From Cohnella nanjingensis (GTDB taxonomy: Bacteria > Bacillota > Bacilli > Paenibacillales > Paenibacillaceae): a stretch of 33,933 nucleotides of DNA. Shown here piece by piece: positions 1-8,983 of this stretch. The position numbers and the translations under genes are program-made. Numbering within the stretch: the first letter of the stretch is position 1; the number at the start of each line of letters is the position of its first letter. The stretch spans positions 1-33,933 of the forward strand of contig NZ_JACJVP010000087.1 of the NCBI RefSeq assembly GCF_014212125.1, written 5' to 3'. The notes under the pieces were generated by a model. The model searched no databases and had not been told where the DNA came from. It saw only the letters and a program-made list of their open reading frames with translations.

Positions 1-118
1 TCTCGCTCTGCACAAGCCTCTTAAACCCCGCGATAGTCGATTTTCCCAGCTATCTCGCTCTGCACAAGCTCCCTAGACCCCACGATAGTCGTTTTTTCGA
101 CGATCTCACGCTCGCACA
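1..118. repeat. Left-edge tandem hairpin array (51-52 bp pitch)
   Basis: The segment from 1 repeats from 53, and a degenerate third start lies near 104, so the pitch is 52 and then 51 bp. Each unit begins TCTCGCTCTGCACAAGC and carries a hairpin that starts CGATAGTCG (31 and 83). In the second unit GATAGTCG pairs with CGACGATC around a T6 loop, with one mismatch. In the first unit only about five outer pairs (GATAG/CTATC) remain. The array begins directly after the stop codon of the response-regulator gene and is cut by the window edge, so its real length is unknown. The pitch resembles that of the arrays at 14281, 16390, 29552 and 33813. Confidence 0.7.
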
Positions 119-1900
119 CTACTCGCTCCTCCGGAATTCGGACACCGTCAGCCCCGCGACTTCCTTGAACACTTTGCAGAAATAGGAGGCATCCGGGTAA
201 CCGACGCGCTCGGCGACCTCGTAGACCTTGAGCCGGGTGTCCTGCAGCAAATGCTTGGCTACGTCCATGCGATGCCGGGTGACGTATTCGGTAAGGCGCA
301 TCCCCGTTTCCCCGCGGAACAGATTGGATAGGTAATTAGGGCTGAAGCCCAACTCGGCCGCGAGCCCGGGGAGCGTGATCTCTTCCGCGTAGTGCGCATG
401 GATGTAGTCGATCGCCTGCTGAATCTCCTTGCGGTAGCCGCGCACGTCGCAGCCCGCCTTCTTCGGAGACAGCTTCGCATATTCGTCCATGACCATGGCG
501 AGGAGCCGCTCGGGCGGCTCCATCCGCTGGAGCGCGCGTTCCACACGGGCATGCCAATCGACTCCGCCGGTCGCGGCCTCCCCGTCCGCGCGCCGCTCGC
601 CGGCGAGCACGACGACGAGGGAGAACCCATCGAACAACCACTGGCGCAGCTGTTCCCGGTCGACGCGTTGCCCGCGGATCTGCCCGATCAAAGCCTCGGC
701 TGCCGTCTTGACCGTCTCGGCCTCTCCCTTCCTCATTGCGGAGAGCCAGCTACGGACGAGAGCAGGATCCAGCTTAGCAGGCGTCGGAGCCCAACGCGAC
801 GCATAGACGCGGCCCCAGCCCTCGTAGACCGTCTGGAACAGCGCGGCTGCCGCTTGCTCGTAGGCTTTGCTAAGGCCGGTGCCGCCGGCGGCGACCTCGC
901 TCACGCCGATGGAGAGCCGCAATCCATGCCGCCCAGCTTCGGCTATTAAGCCGTCGGCAAGCGACCGCGCGGAAGAGCGTCCCAGCCCTTCCCCGTTCGA
1001 AGAAACCGCGATCCCCCAACGGCCGGTCGACAGCCGGACCGACAGCGTTTGCGGATCGTATAGGCCTGTCTCCGCCGCTGCGCATGTATCCATCCGCCCT
1101 TCCGCCTCCCGCTCCCCTACATTCACCTGCCCTTCCGCCTCCCGCTCCCCTACATCCATCCGCCCTTCCGCCTCCCGCTCCCCTACATCCACCTGCCTTT
1201 CGGCCTGCCGCTCCCCTACATCCATCTGCCCTTCGGCCTTCCGCTCGCCCGTTTCCGTCCGCCCTTCGGCCTGCCGCGCGCTGGCCAGCCCGCGCCGGAT
1301 CACCTCGCGGCACCGCTCGCCGGCCGCGTCATCCTTCTGCGCGTCCGCGAAGGCGAGCGCGAGGATGCGGTAAGGCGCGCTGGCGAACCGGAATTCGCCA
1401 GCCTCCGCCTGCCGCGCGAGCTCCCGTTCGTCCTCCCACTCGCCCAGCATCGCGCGCCGCATGAATTGCGCTTCGGCCTCCGCGCGGCGCGCCTGCCGTT
1501 CCCGGCGCAGCCGCTCGGCCTGCTCCAAGCGTTCCCTCACCTGATCCAGGAGCCGGGCCAGCGATTCCGGCTCCAGATCGTGCTTGAGCAAGTAATCCTG
1601 CGCGCCCAACTTCAGCGAATCCTTGACGAACTGGAAGTCGTCGAACGAGCTGAGCATCACGACGACGGTGTCGGGCGTGCGGCGCTTCACCGCCTCGATC
1701 AGATCGATGCCGTTCATCTCCGGCATGCTGACGTCCGTCAGGATCAGATCGAAGGTCTCCTCGTCCATAACTTGCAGCGCCTGCTTGCCGTTGATCGCCT
1801 CGGCGGCCAGGTCGAACCCGTGCGCGCGCCAATCGATGATCGTCTTCACGGCATAACGGTAGATGGCGTTGTCCTCGACGATCATGGCTTTATACGGCAT
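119..1900 (-). CDS. YesN-type response regulator, AraC-family output domain
   Basis: This 593-residue protein is a two-component response regulator. The N-terminal receiver domain (about 1-120) has the acidic pair E9/D10, the phospho-acceptor D56 in LTDVSMPEM and a conserved lysine in YLLKHDL. The C-terminal 100 residues form an AraC-type double helix-turn-helix (IDYIHAHYAEEITLPGLA ... VGYPDASYFCKVFKE). The middle holds a repetitive linker of charged 11-residue units. The ATG at 1900 is preceded by AGAGGTGA, and the gene overlaps the end of the upstream histidine-kinase gene by 11 bp, which suggests translational coupling. By family analogy it activates nearby sugar-uptake genes after phosphorylation by the YesM partner. 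The inducer is not known from sequence. Confidence 0.93.
   Translation of the reverse strand: MPYKAMIVEDNAIYRYAVKTIIDWRAHGFDLAAEAINGKQALQVMDEETFDLILTDVSMPEMNGIDLIEAVKRRTPDTVVVMLSSFDDFQFVKDSLKLGAQDYLLKHDLEPESLARLLDQVRERLEQAERLRRERQARRAEAEAQFMRRAMLGEWEDERELARQAEAGEFRFASAPYRILALAFADAQKDDAAGERCREVIRRGLASARQAEGRTETGERKAEGQMDVGERQAERQVDVGEREAEGRMDVGEREAEGQVNVGEREAEGRMDTCAAAETGLYDPQTLSVRLSTGRWGIAVSSNGEGLGRSSARSLADGLIAEAGRHGLRLSIGVSEVAAGGTGLSKAYEQAAAALFQTVYEGWGRVYASRWAPTPAKLDPALVRSWLSAMRKGEAETVKTAAEALIGQIRGQRVDREQLRQWLFDGFSLVVVLAGERRADGEAATGGVDWHARVERALQRMEPPERLLAMVMDEYAKLSPKKAGCDVRGYRKEIQQAIDYIHAHYAEEITLPGLAAELGFSPNYLSNLFRGETGMRLTEYVTRHRMDVAKHLLQDTRLKVYEVAERVGYPDASYFCKVFKEVAGLTVSEFRRSE
1089..1286 (-). 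repeat. In-frame 33-bp tandem repeat in the response-regulator linker
   Basis: About six consecutive 33-bp units start at 1089, 1122, 1155, 1188, 1221 and 1254. They encode 11-residue blocks of the form (E)REAEGRMDVG, charged and probably helical or disordered. The units at the 1089 end are nearly identical and those at the 1254 end have diverged. The number of units could therefore vary between strains while preserving the frame. The repeats lie between the receiver and DNA-binding domains, so unit number would change linker length. Confidence 0.88.
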
Positions 1901-3713
1901 GTCGGTTCACCTCTTCCAGATGGGTAGAGTAGGGCAGCAGGACGATCGCCCGCGTGCCCGATCCTGGCGCGGTCTCGAAGCTTAGCCCGTACGGGACGCC
2001 ATGATGGGAGCGGATCCGTTCATGGACGTTGCGGACGCCGATGCTGTTCAAGCCCGGATAGCGGGCCTCCCTGTCGGCGACGAGGAGCCCTGCCGCGAAT
2101 CCGGGGGCCATCCCGACGCCGTTGTCCTCGACGACGATCCGCAGCGTCCCCCCTTCCACGGCGGCGGCGATCCGGATGCGCCCCGTTCCCTTCGACATCT
2201 CGAGGCCGTGCATGATCGCGTTCTCGACCAGCGGCTGCAGGATGAAGCGCGGCACGACGCCCTCCGCGAGCGATTCGTCGACCTCGTACGCCACCTCGAA
2301 CGCGTCGCCGTACCCGATCTTCTGAATATGGATGTAGTTGCGCACGTCCTCCAGCTCTTCGGACAGCCGATGGAACTCGCCCAGTTTGCGGATCGACGAC
2401 TTGAGGAGTCCCGTCAGCGCGCCGATCATCCGCTCGATCTCGGTCTGTCCGCGGCTGCGCGAGAACCAGCGGATCGTGCCGAGCGTGTTGTACAGAAAGT
2501 GCGGGTTGATCTGCGCGAGCAGGACGGAGTATTCCGCCTTCTGCTTCGCCAGCCGTTCCGCATACACGTGGTTGATCAACTCGTTCATCCGCGCCACCAT
2601 CATATTGAACCGGACGGCGAGCATGCCGATCTCGTCGCGCCCGCCCGGCGTCGCCTTCACGTTGAAGTCGCCTTCCTCCACCCGCCGCATCGTTCGCTCC
2701 AGCCGCTTGATGTCCCGGGTCGTCCCGATCGAGAACCAGAACGCCAGGATCAGCGCGAAGAAGATGAATACGACGCACACGCCGATGATGATCGTCTCGA
2801 GGATGCGCGTGCCGGCCAGCAGGTGCGCGAGCGGGATAAAGCATAGAATCGTCCAGCCGGTGTTGGCCGATCGGTACTCGGCGAGCAGCGCGCGCTCGCC
2901 CTTCACGCGCGTAACCCGTCCGAGACTGAAGGCGCCGGTGCCGGCGTCCGGCGTTACGCCTTGCAGCGACGCGTCCTCTTGCCCGTAGCGCCCCTCGATG
3001 AGCGGCTGACCCCGTGCGTTGACGATCACCAGATTGTCCGTATGGATGATCGAGCCGTCCGCGAGCAGATCCGTGAAGTAGGCGCGGTTCAGATGGATCA
3101 CGATCGTCCCGAACCGTTGGTCCACCTGGTTCATGTCCAGATAGTAGCGGACGAGCGCCACTTCGTCGGACCCTCGGAGCGAAGCCGTCCAGGCGATGCC
3201 TTGCTGGCGGCGTCCGAGCTCCCGCTCGGCCCGGTCCATGATCTTGTCCGCCTCCGTCGTATTCATCCCGCTGCCCTGCGCGGACGGGCGATCCCACCAG
3301 AACAGCCGGCCTTGGTTGTTGCGGATCGTGATGGCGTTGATCATCGGGTTGTTGTTCCCGTATTGGAAGAGCAGGTTGGCGACGCGCGTATACGCGGAAG
3401 GATAGCCGGCGTCGGTGATCGGTCCGTTCCGCTCCGAGACGATCTGCGTCAACAGCTTGTCGTTCAGCAGGAAAACGGTGCTGTTCACGAACTCTTCGAC
3501 CTTGTTGTCCACGTTCTTGGAGAACTGGTCGATCACGTTGATCGAGAGCTCCCGGGTGTTGGCTTCGATATAGTGCTTGGACGCGAAGGTAGCCGCGCTG
3601 CCGATCGCGAGCGCCAGCAGCAGGATGATGAACAGGTTCGACAGCAGAATCTTGGTCCGAATGCGAAAATGCTTCAAGCGTCCCAGCGGGTTCAACCCTT
3701 CGAGCCATCGCAT
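1890..3713 (-). CDS. YesM-type sensor histidine kinase
   Basis: This 607-residue membrane kinase has a first membrane helix at about 23-44, a large extracellular sensor region up to about 290, a second membrane helix at about 305-328, and a HAMP linker. The cytoplasmic His_kinase/HATPase region includes the phospho-acceptor block QINPHFLYNTLGTIRWF, the N-box LQPLVENAIMHGLE and the G-box VEDNGVGM. That is the YesM/LytS-like arrangement usual for carbohydrate-responsive systems. The ATG at 3713 follows a GGGGAGGAG ribosome-binding site. The stop codon lies inside the start of the yesN-like gene. The gene begins only 24 bp after the upstream binding-protein gene, so the three are probably one transcript. 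The ligand may be presented by the binding protein, which is an inference. Confidence 0.93.
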   Translation of the reverse strand: MRWLEGLNPLGRLKHFRIRTKILLSNLFIILLLALAIGSAATFASKHYIEANTRELSINVIDQFSKNVDNKVEEFVNSTVFLLNDKLLTQIVSERNGPITDAGYPSAYTRVANLLFQYGNNNPMINAITIRNNQGRLFWWDRPSAQGSGMNTTEADKIMDRAERELGRRQQGIAWTASLRGSDEVALVRYYLDMNQVDQRFGTIVIHLNRAYFTDLLADGSIIHTDNLVIVNARGQPLIEGRYGQEDASLQGVTPDAGTGAFSLGRVTRVKGERALLAEYRSANTGWTILCFIPLAHLLAGTRILETIIIGVCVVFIFFALILAFWFSIGTTRDIKRLERTMRRVEEGDFNVKATPGGRDEIGMLAVRFNMMVARMNELINHVYAERLAKQKAEYSVLLAQINPHFLYNTLGTIRWFSRSRGQTEIERMIGALTGLLKSSIRKLGEFHRLSEELEDVRNYIHIQKIGYGDAFEVAYEVDESLAEGVVPRFILQPLVENAIMHGLEMSKGTGRIRIAAAVEGGTLRIVVEDNGVGMAPGFAAGLLVADREARYPGLNSIGVRNVHERIRSHHGVPYGLSFETAPGSGTRAIVLLPYSTHLEEVNRHAV

Positions 3714-3737
3714 GATCGATCTCCTCCCCGCCGGTCG

Positions 3738-5063
3738 TCAGCGACGCGGCCGAATTCGGTCGAACGCCTCGTCGAGCGCCCGAATGCATTTCTCGACGTC
3801 GTGCTGCGGATCGTAAAGGAACAGGGTCAGCTCGTTCTGGTACACCGCGAGCAGCTCCTGATTGATCACCTCGGGGTAGAAAAACGAGTAATCGAACGAA
3901 CGTCCGGTCTTCAAATATTGACGGTCGAGCTCTTCGAAGGCCGGATCGAAGGAGATGGGGGCGCCGGGCACGATCGAGATTCCCTTCTTCTGCGTCTGGA
4001 ACACTTCCGCCATCTCCGGCGTGCCGAAGGAGCGGGCCGCCTCGAGCGCCAGCGCCTTGTTCGGCGAACGGGGGTTGACGACGATGCCGCCGGTCGTCTT
4101 CATGGCGAAGCGGGCATCCGCCGGGTCTTCGGAATAGGGAAAGGCGAACATGCCGAACGCCGCATCCGGATTCTCCGAGCGCAGGCCGTCGACGGTCCAG
4201 GTCCCGTTCACGATCATCGCCGCCTTGCCGCTGGCCACCATCTTGAGCGCGTCGTTCCAGCCGGTGCTGAACGGGGCGTCGCCCATATACTTGAAGCGCT
4301 CGGCCAGCCGCTTCAGCACGCCCTTGAATCCTCCTTTGTCTTCGGCGAAAGTCGCCTTGCCGGCTTCGATGTCCCGGATCCAGCTCGGCGCGCCGACGCC
4401 GTTCGCGATGACGTCCGGCTGAATATCCGCGTTCAGCGTCCAGATATCCTTGTAGCCCGCCGCGATCGGGGTGATGCCCGCCCGCCGGAGCCGCTCGCAT
4501 GCGGCGAGGAATTCGCTCCACGTCTCGGGGACGCGGGCGACGCCCGCTTCGGCGAATGCCGCTTTGTTGTAGAACACGCCGACGCCGTTCCGGTCGAACG
4601 GCATGGCCCAGACCTTGCCGTCGGCCGTCTTCACGCCCTTGAGCGCGTCGTCCTGCAGGCCTTCGATCAGCGGCAGTCCGGTCAGATCCATCGCGTAGCC
4701 TGCATCGATGAATTCCTGCAGGGCGAAGATGCTGTCGGCCATGTAGAGGTCCGGCATCTTCTCGACGGCCACCAGGTTGTGGAGCGTGCTGGCATAGGTG
4801 CTCGCATCCGCGGCGATCGTCTCGAACGCGACGTTCGGGTGGGTTTGAGAGAACCGGCTCGTCCCGATCTCCAGCCATTTCCGCGCGCCTTCTTCGCGGA
4901 AATGGTGATACCAGACGAGCTTGACGGGCTGCGCCTTGGGCTTGCCCGTCTCGGGCCCGGCAGCCGCGCCGCTTCCATCTCCCGGCCAGCCGCAGCCCGG
5001 CAGACCGCCGGCGAGCAGCAGCAGAACGAAGCCTTGCAGCAAAGTCTTGCGAACACGTTTCAT
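3738..5063 (-). CDS. Extracellular solute-binding lipoprotein linked to YesMN
   Basis: This 441-residue family-1 type solute-binding protein has a lipoprotein signal (basic MKRVRK, hydrophobic core, lipobox LPGC with Cys24), so it should be anchored on the outer face of the membrane. The mature part shows features of sugar-binding proteins, such as VWYHHFREEGARKWLE near the N-terminus and GTWTVDGLR in the second lobe. The start ATG at 5063 is preceded by AGGTGA at good spacing. No permease gene follows it; the sensor-kinase and regulator genes do. It may therefore act as a co-sensor that delivers ligand to the kinase, or share the permeases encoded just upstream. A cre-like site lies 30 bp upstream of the start. 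Confidence 0.9.
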   Translation of the reverse strand: MKRVRKTLLQGFVLLLLAGGLPGCGWPGDGSGAAAGPETGKPKAQPVKLVWYHHFREEGARKWLEIGTSRFSQTHPNVAFETIAADASTYASTLHNLVAVEKMPDLYMADSIFALQEFIDAGYAMDLTGLPLIEGLQDDALKGVKTADGKVWAMPFDRNGVGVFYNKAAFAEAGVARVPETWSEFLAACERLRRAGITPIAAGYKDIWTLNADIQPDVIANGVGAPSWIRDIEAGKATFAEDKGGFKGVLKRLAERFKYMGDAPFSTGWNDALKMVASGKAAMIVNGTWTVDGLRSENPDAAFGMFAFPYSEDPADARFAMKTTGGIVVNPRSPNKALALEAARSFGTPEMAEVFQTQKKGISIVPGAPISFDPAFEELDRQYLKTGRSFDYSFFYPEVINQELLAVYQNELTLFLYDPQHDVEKCIRALDEAFDRIRPRR

Positions 5064-5092
5064 CCATGGATCACCTGCCGTCTGATCTGTCG

Positions 5093-5106
5093 TAGAAGCG
5101 CTTACA
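5093..5106. promoter_or_regulatory. Candidate cre (CcpA-binding) site
   Basis: TAGAAGCGCTTACA, read on the minus strand as TGTAAGCGCTTCTA, fits the cre pattern TGWAANCGNTNNCA at all but one or two terminal positions and has the central palindrome AAGCGCTT. It lies 30-43 bp upstream of the solute-binding protein start, a position suited to repression of the binding protein-YesM-YesN transcript by CcpA when a preferred sugar is present. The match is seen in the sequence; binding is inferred. Confidence 0.65.
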
Positions 5107-5281
5107 TTTTCTATTTTACATGCTTTCCGCGCCCCCTTCTATCCCTCCTGAATGCGGCGTTTCAACCCCGCTCCCCGGTGCGGACGGGGCTCCTCCCTCC
5201 GACATGCGAAGACAGGCGGCCGTCCGGAGAACGGCGCGATACCGCCTATGCGCGAAACGGGTCGCGATCGGGGCAATGACG

Positions 5282-5316
5282 GCCAAAAGCCGCCTCCTGC
5301 GAGGCAGCTTTTTGGC
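5282..5316 (-). terminator. Strong hairpin after the solute-binding gene
   Basis: Positions 5282-5296 pair with 5301-5316 around a 4-nt loop; there is one bulged A and one wobble pair. The hairpin begins about 20 bp after the stop codon of the gene at 5337-6935. The T-run after the stem on the minus strand is short (CTTTTGG), so it may be a partial terminator or a 3' stabiliser rather than a full stop. Either role would separate expression of this importer gene from the downstream binding protein-YesMN group. Confidence 0.65.
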
Positions 5317-5336
5317 GCTTGGGGCTCCGAGCGGAA

Positions 5337-6935
5337 TTAACCTTCGATCTGCTTCTTGTAGGCGTCGAGCTGCCGCTGCAGTTCGGCCAGCACCTTCTCG
5401 TAGCCGGCCGCCTTCAGCTTGTTGCGGAAGTCTTCGACGGCTTTGACCGGATCGCCCGCCTTGCCGTACGTGATCGCCGGTCCCATCTCTCCGGTCACCT
5501 GGGAGATCGCCGTGATCTCGGCCTCCACCGGCGTCTTGTCGAATACGAACTGGCCGTACGGATAAGGCTTCTTGATCTTGTCGTATTCCGCGTAGATCGT
5601 GCCGATCTGATCCCAGGTCGTGTCGCTCGGAATCTCGAGCTTGTCGTTGCGGCCGCCCCAGAAGTCCGAATAGAATTCGTGCTTCTTCGGATCGTAGCTG
5701 GCAGGACGAACGCGCTTGCCGTCCTTGATCTCGTATTGGACGCCTTCGATGCCGTAGTTGATCAGACGGTACACCTTCTCGTCGTTGCGGATCAGGTCGT
5801 ATGCCATCAAGGCGCGCTCCGGGTTCTTGCTGTGCGCCCCGATCGAAGTGCCGCCGTGGGTGATGGACAGCTCCATCAGGTTGCCGCTCGTGCGGGAGAA
5901 CGGATACATCTGCAGCTCCGAGCCCGGCTGCTCGCGGTCCATGTCGACGCGCAGCCCGCTGAACGTCTGCGTATGGTGCTGGTCGACGCCCGTCAGGCCG
6001 CCCTTGAGCAGCGTGCGCGTGTCGCCCTTGTAGTTCAGCACGTCCTCGCGCCAGAAGCCTTTGTCGCCCCAGCTCTTCATCTTCTTGGCGAAGTCGAGGA
6101 ACGTATCCTCGAATACCGGACTGACCGCCGTGTAGCGCTCGTCATAGCTCTTGGCCGCGAAGACGGGCAGGTAGCCGGTCGACATCGGCAGCTCCAGGTT
6201 CGGGGTATACGATTGGGTCCAGCCGCCGAACGTGCTCGTGCCTCCCGTCGCGTCCCAAGGCACGATCTTCTTGTTGTCCTTCACGTACTGCATATATTTC
6301 TCCATGCCGTCCCAGTCCTTGATCGGCTCCGTGATGCCCGCTTCCTTGGCCCAATCTCCGCGGTAGAAGAACCCGTGGTTGACCCATTGCGTATAGGCGT
6401 CTTCCGGGATCAGCACGATCTTGCCGTTGTACTTGCTCTGCGCCCAGTTCTCTTGAGGGACCGACTCCCAGGTGAACGGCGCGTACTTCGGCAGCAGATC
6501 GTCGAGGTTCAGGAAGGCGCCGCGCTGCGCGTTCGCCCACGTGTCGAGCCAGTCGGTGCCGATCGTGATCAGGTCGACCGGTTCCCCGGATGCGAGCAGC
6601 AGATTGTACTTCGTCTGCCAATCCGCCCACTCGACCCATTTCCACTCCAGCTCGGCGTTGATCTTCTCCTTCATGATCTTGTTGACTTCCTTCATCGTCG
6701 CTTCGAACTGGCCATTGCTTGGTTTGTCTCCGAGAATGACGTAGCTGATCTTCACGAACTTTGACGTATCCACGCCGCCCGCGGACGGGCTGGCTTCTCC
6801 GCTGGCCTTCGGAGCGCTCTCGCTCGCTTTGGGCGTGCTGTCCACGTTCGCTTTCTTGCCGCCGGCACAAGCCGCTAGCGCGATGACGAGCGCCAGAACG
6901 GCGAGTATGGCGGTCATCCGTTTGATCGATTGCAT
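5337..6935 (-). CDS. LplA-like extracellular solute-binding lipoprotein
   Basis: This 532-residue sugar-binding lipoprotein has a signal with lipobox LAAC (Cys23), followed by a Ser/Ala/Lys-rich tether (about 24-55) that lets it stand off the membrane. Its length and motifs (WADWQTKYNLLLASGEPVDL, MAYDLIRNDEKVYRLINYG) fit the long LplA/LipO-type binding proteins that pair with LplB and YtcP permeases. The ATG at 6935 follows GGAGGAATTATCAG. It is the last gene of the GH35-permease-permease group and is followed by a strong hairpin. It probably captures a galactose-containing oligosaccharide, inferred only from the co-encoded GH35 enzyme. Confidence 0.92.
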   Translation of the reverse strand: MQSIKRMTAILAVLALVIALAACAGGKKANVDSTPKASESAPKASGEASPSAGGVDTSKFVKISYVILGDKPSNGQFEATMKEVNKIMKEKINAELEWKWVEWADWQTKYNLLLASGEPVDLITIGTDWLDTWANAQRGAFLNLDDLLPKYAPFTWESVPQENWAQSKYNGKIVLIPEDAYTQWVNHGFFYRGDWAKEAGITEPIKDWDGMEKYMQYVKDNKKIVPWDATGGTSTFGGWTQSYTPNLELPMSTGYLPVFAAKSYDERYTAVSPVFEDTFLDFAKKMKSWGDKGFWREDVLNYKGDTRTLLKGGLTGVDQHHTQTFSGLRVDMDREQPGSELQMYPFSRTSGNLMELSITHGGTSIGAHSKNPERALMAYDLIRNDEKVYRLINYGIEGVQYEIKDGKRVRPASYDPKKHEFYSDFWGGRNDKLEIPSDTTWDQIGTIYAEYDKIKKPYPYGQFVFDKTPVEAEITAISQVTGEMGPAITYGKAGDPVKAVEDFRNKLKAAGYEKVLAELQRQLDAYKKQIEG

Positions 6936-7013
6936 CTGATAATTCCTCCCCCAATGGATGTTTGACGGGCAGAAGCCCCTATAGCGCTCGGGCAGCCTGC
7001 GGCAAGCGGACGC

Positions 7014-7028
7014 CGGTTCGGAGAACCG
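7014..7028 (-). other. Small intercistronic hairpin
   Basis: CGGTTC and GAACCG pair around a 3-nt loop directly after the stop codon of the permease gene and before the binding-protein gene. There is no T-run. It could mark an RNA-processing or stabilising point between permease and binding-protein cistrons. Short GC-rich palindromes are frequent by chance in this base composition. Confidence 0.35.
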
Positions 7029-7034
7029 CGTTCC

Positions 7035-7940
7035 TCAGCCTTTGACCGCGCCGACGGTGATGCCTTTGATAAAGTAGCGCTGCACGAACGGATAGAACAG
7101 GATGACCGGCCCCGTAGCGACGACGGCCGTCGCCATCTTCATCGACTCCAACGGCAGGTCGCGCAGCTCGACGTTCGAGGCCGCTGCTGAGCTGCGAATG
7201 TAATCAGCCTTCGTGATAACGGTGTACAGAAACAACTGCAACGGTCGGTATTTCAAGTCCGTGGACAGAAACAGCATGGCGTTGTACCACTCGTTCCAGT
7301 AGCCGATGGCGATGAACAGACCGATCGTGGCGAGCGCGGGCGTTGTCATCGGCAGGATGAGCCGGACGAAGATCGTGAAGTCTCCCGCGCCGTCGATCTT
7401 AGCCGACTCCGTGATCGCGTGCGGAATGGAGCGGACGAAGCTCTTCATCATGATGATGAGGAACGGGCTCATCAGTCCCGGCAGCAGGACGGCCAGATAG
7501 TTGTCCTTCAGGCTCAGATACTGCGTCATCAGCAGATAGAACGGCACGAGCCCACCCGTGAACAGCGTCGTGAAGTATATGAAGAAGGAGATTCTGTTCC
7601 GATACGGGAAGTCCGGCCGCTGCAAAGCGTAGCCCGTCATGGCGACCAACAGCAGGCCGATAGCCGTGCCAACGACGGTGAGGAGGATCGTCACGACATA
7701 AGCCCCGACGATCTGATCGGGATTCTCGAAGACGATCTTGTAGGCGAATGTGCTCCATACCTTCGGCCAGAAGTTAAAGCCGTGCTTCGCGATCGCGCTC
7801 TCGGCCGTGAAGGACGTGCCGATCACGAGCAGGAAGGGCAGCAGACAGCATAGGCCGAACAAGCCGATGAAGATATAGCCGAAGCTTCGAACGGCGATGG
7901 ACGTCGCGTCGGTGCGAATCCGGGCGCGTACCGCGTCCAT
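7035..7940 (-). CDS. Carbohydrate ABC transporter permease, YtcP/LplC type
   Basis: This 301-residue inner-membrane permease has about six hydrophobic segments. The cytoplasmic EAA loop, ESAKIDGAGDFTIFVRLILP, contacts the ATPase, and the C-terminal FVQRYFIKGITVGAVKG is typical of YtcP/LplC proteins. The start is placed at the ATG at 7940 because AAAGGAGGGACCGCC precedes it directly; an upstream in-frame ATG at 7958 lies inside that ribosome-binding region and has none of its own. It begins 28 bp after the partner permease gene and should form a heterodimer with it. No ABC ATPase gene is present in the window, so a shared MsmX-like ATPase encoded elsewhere is expected. Confidence 0.93.
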   Translation of the reverse strand: MDAVRARIRTDATSIAVRSFGYIFIGLFGLCCLLPFLLVIGTSFTAESAIAKHGFNFWPKVWSTFAYKIVFENPDQIVGAYVVTILLTVVGTAIGLLLVAMTGYALQRPDFPYRNRISFFIYFTTLFTGGLVPFYLLMTQYLSLKDNYLAVLLPGLMSPFLIIMMKSFVRSIPHAITESAKIDGAGDFTIFVRLILPMTTPALATIGLFIAIGYWNEWYNAMLFLSTDLKYRPLQLFLYTVITKADYIRSSAAASNVELRDLPLESMKMATAVVATGPVILFYPFVQRYFIKGITVGAVKG

Positions 7941-7968
7941 GGCGGTCCCTCCTTTCATTCATTCGGGA

Positions 7969-8949
7969 CTAGAAAAGCGAGTTGTCGGGCGAGAACTTCT
8001 TCACAAGCCAGTTCGCGGTGATGACCACGAGGAAGCCGAAGACGGACTGATACAGGCTGACGGCGCTTCCGAGCGAGAAGTTGAAGTTGTTCATGAGCGA
8101 TCGGAACACGTACGTCTCGATGATGTCCGTCGTGGCGTACAGCGCCGTGTTATTCGCCCCGACGAGGTTGTAGATCAGACCGAAATTGCCACGAAGCACG
8201 CCGCCCAGCGAGAAGAGGAGCAGGATGATGAATGTCGGCTTCAGCCAAGGCAGCACGATGTAGCGGATGCGCTGGAAGGCGTTAGCCCCGTCGATCTCCG
8301 CCGCCTCCACGATCTCGGAGTCGAGTCCCATGATCGCGGCAAAGTAGACGATGGAGCCGTAGCCGGTCGACTGCCACAAATACGTCAGCACGATGATGAA
8401 CGGCCAGATGTGCGGATTCGAGTACGTCTTCACCGGGTCCGCACCAACCGACTTCAAAATGACGTTCAGTAGGCCGTAGTCGTAGCTGAGGATGTTATAG
8501 GCGATGAGGCCGATGAGCACGAAGGAGATGAAGTACGGCAGGAACATCAGCGTCTGCGTGAGCTTCTTGAACCATTTCTTACGGACTTCGTTGAGCAGGA
8601 TCGCGACGAAGATCTGCAGCACGTTCCCGAGCAAGATGAAGGCGAGATTGTATAGGACTGTGTTGGCGGTCAGCCGCCACAAATCCCCTGTGATGACGAG
8701 AAACCGGAAGTTGTCCCAATGCACGAACGGGCTGCGGAAGATGCCGTCCGTGTAGTTGTACTTGATGAAGGCTAGATAAAGGCCCGGCATCGGCAAGTAG
8801 GCGAAAATGAGGAAAAAAGCGATGGCCGGCAGGCACATGATCAGCAGCGTCCGGTTCGTGCGCAGTTGGCGAAACCGCGACCGGACGGGCGTCCGTAGCG
8901 TCGGATCGGCCGACTGCGGCATCGGGTCGGTCTTGGCGAGCGTTGGCAT
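7969..8949 (-). CDS. Carbohydrate ABC transporter permease, LplB type
   Basis: This 326-residue membrane protein is the first permease of the importer. After a polar N-terminus (about 1-32) it has the LplB-type opening RTLLIMCLPAIAFFLIFAYLPM and then further membrane helices. The EAA loop is EAAEIDGANAFQRIRYIVLP. The ATG at 8949 is preceded by AAAGGAGT. It lies 34 bp after the GH35 gene and 28 bp before the second permease, so enzyme and importer are probably co-transcribed. The imported substrate is probably the one cleaved by the GH35 enzyme (inference from gene order). Confidence 0.93.
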   Translation of the reverse strand: MPTLAKTDPMPQSADPTLRTPVRSRFRQLRTNRTLLIMCLPAIAFFLIFAYLPMPGLYLAFIKYNYTDGIFRSPFVHWDNFRFLVITGDLWRLTANTVLYNLAFILLGNVLQIFVAILLNEVRKKWFKKLTQTLMFLPYFISFVLIGLIAYNILSYDYGLLNVILKSVGADPVKTYSNPHIWPFIIVLTYLWQSTGYGSIVYFAAIMGLDSEIVEAAEIDGANAFQRIRYIVLPWLKPTFIILLLFSLGGVLRGNFGLIYNLVGANNTALYATTDIIETYVFRSLMNNFNFSLGSAVSLYQSVFGFLVVITANWLVKKFSPDNSLF

Positions 8950-8983
8950 GAAGGGTACTCCTTTCGTAAAAAGTCGGGGCGGA

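Noticed and set aside
2020..5067. 1015-residue Arg-rich open frame
   Set aside because: It is a GC-driven shadow frame across the binding-protein and kinase genes, whose own domains and starts are clear.
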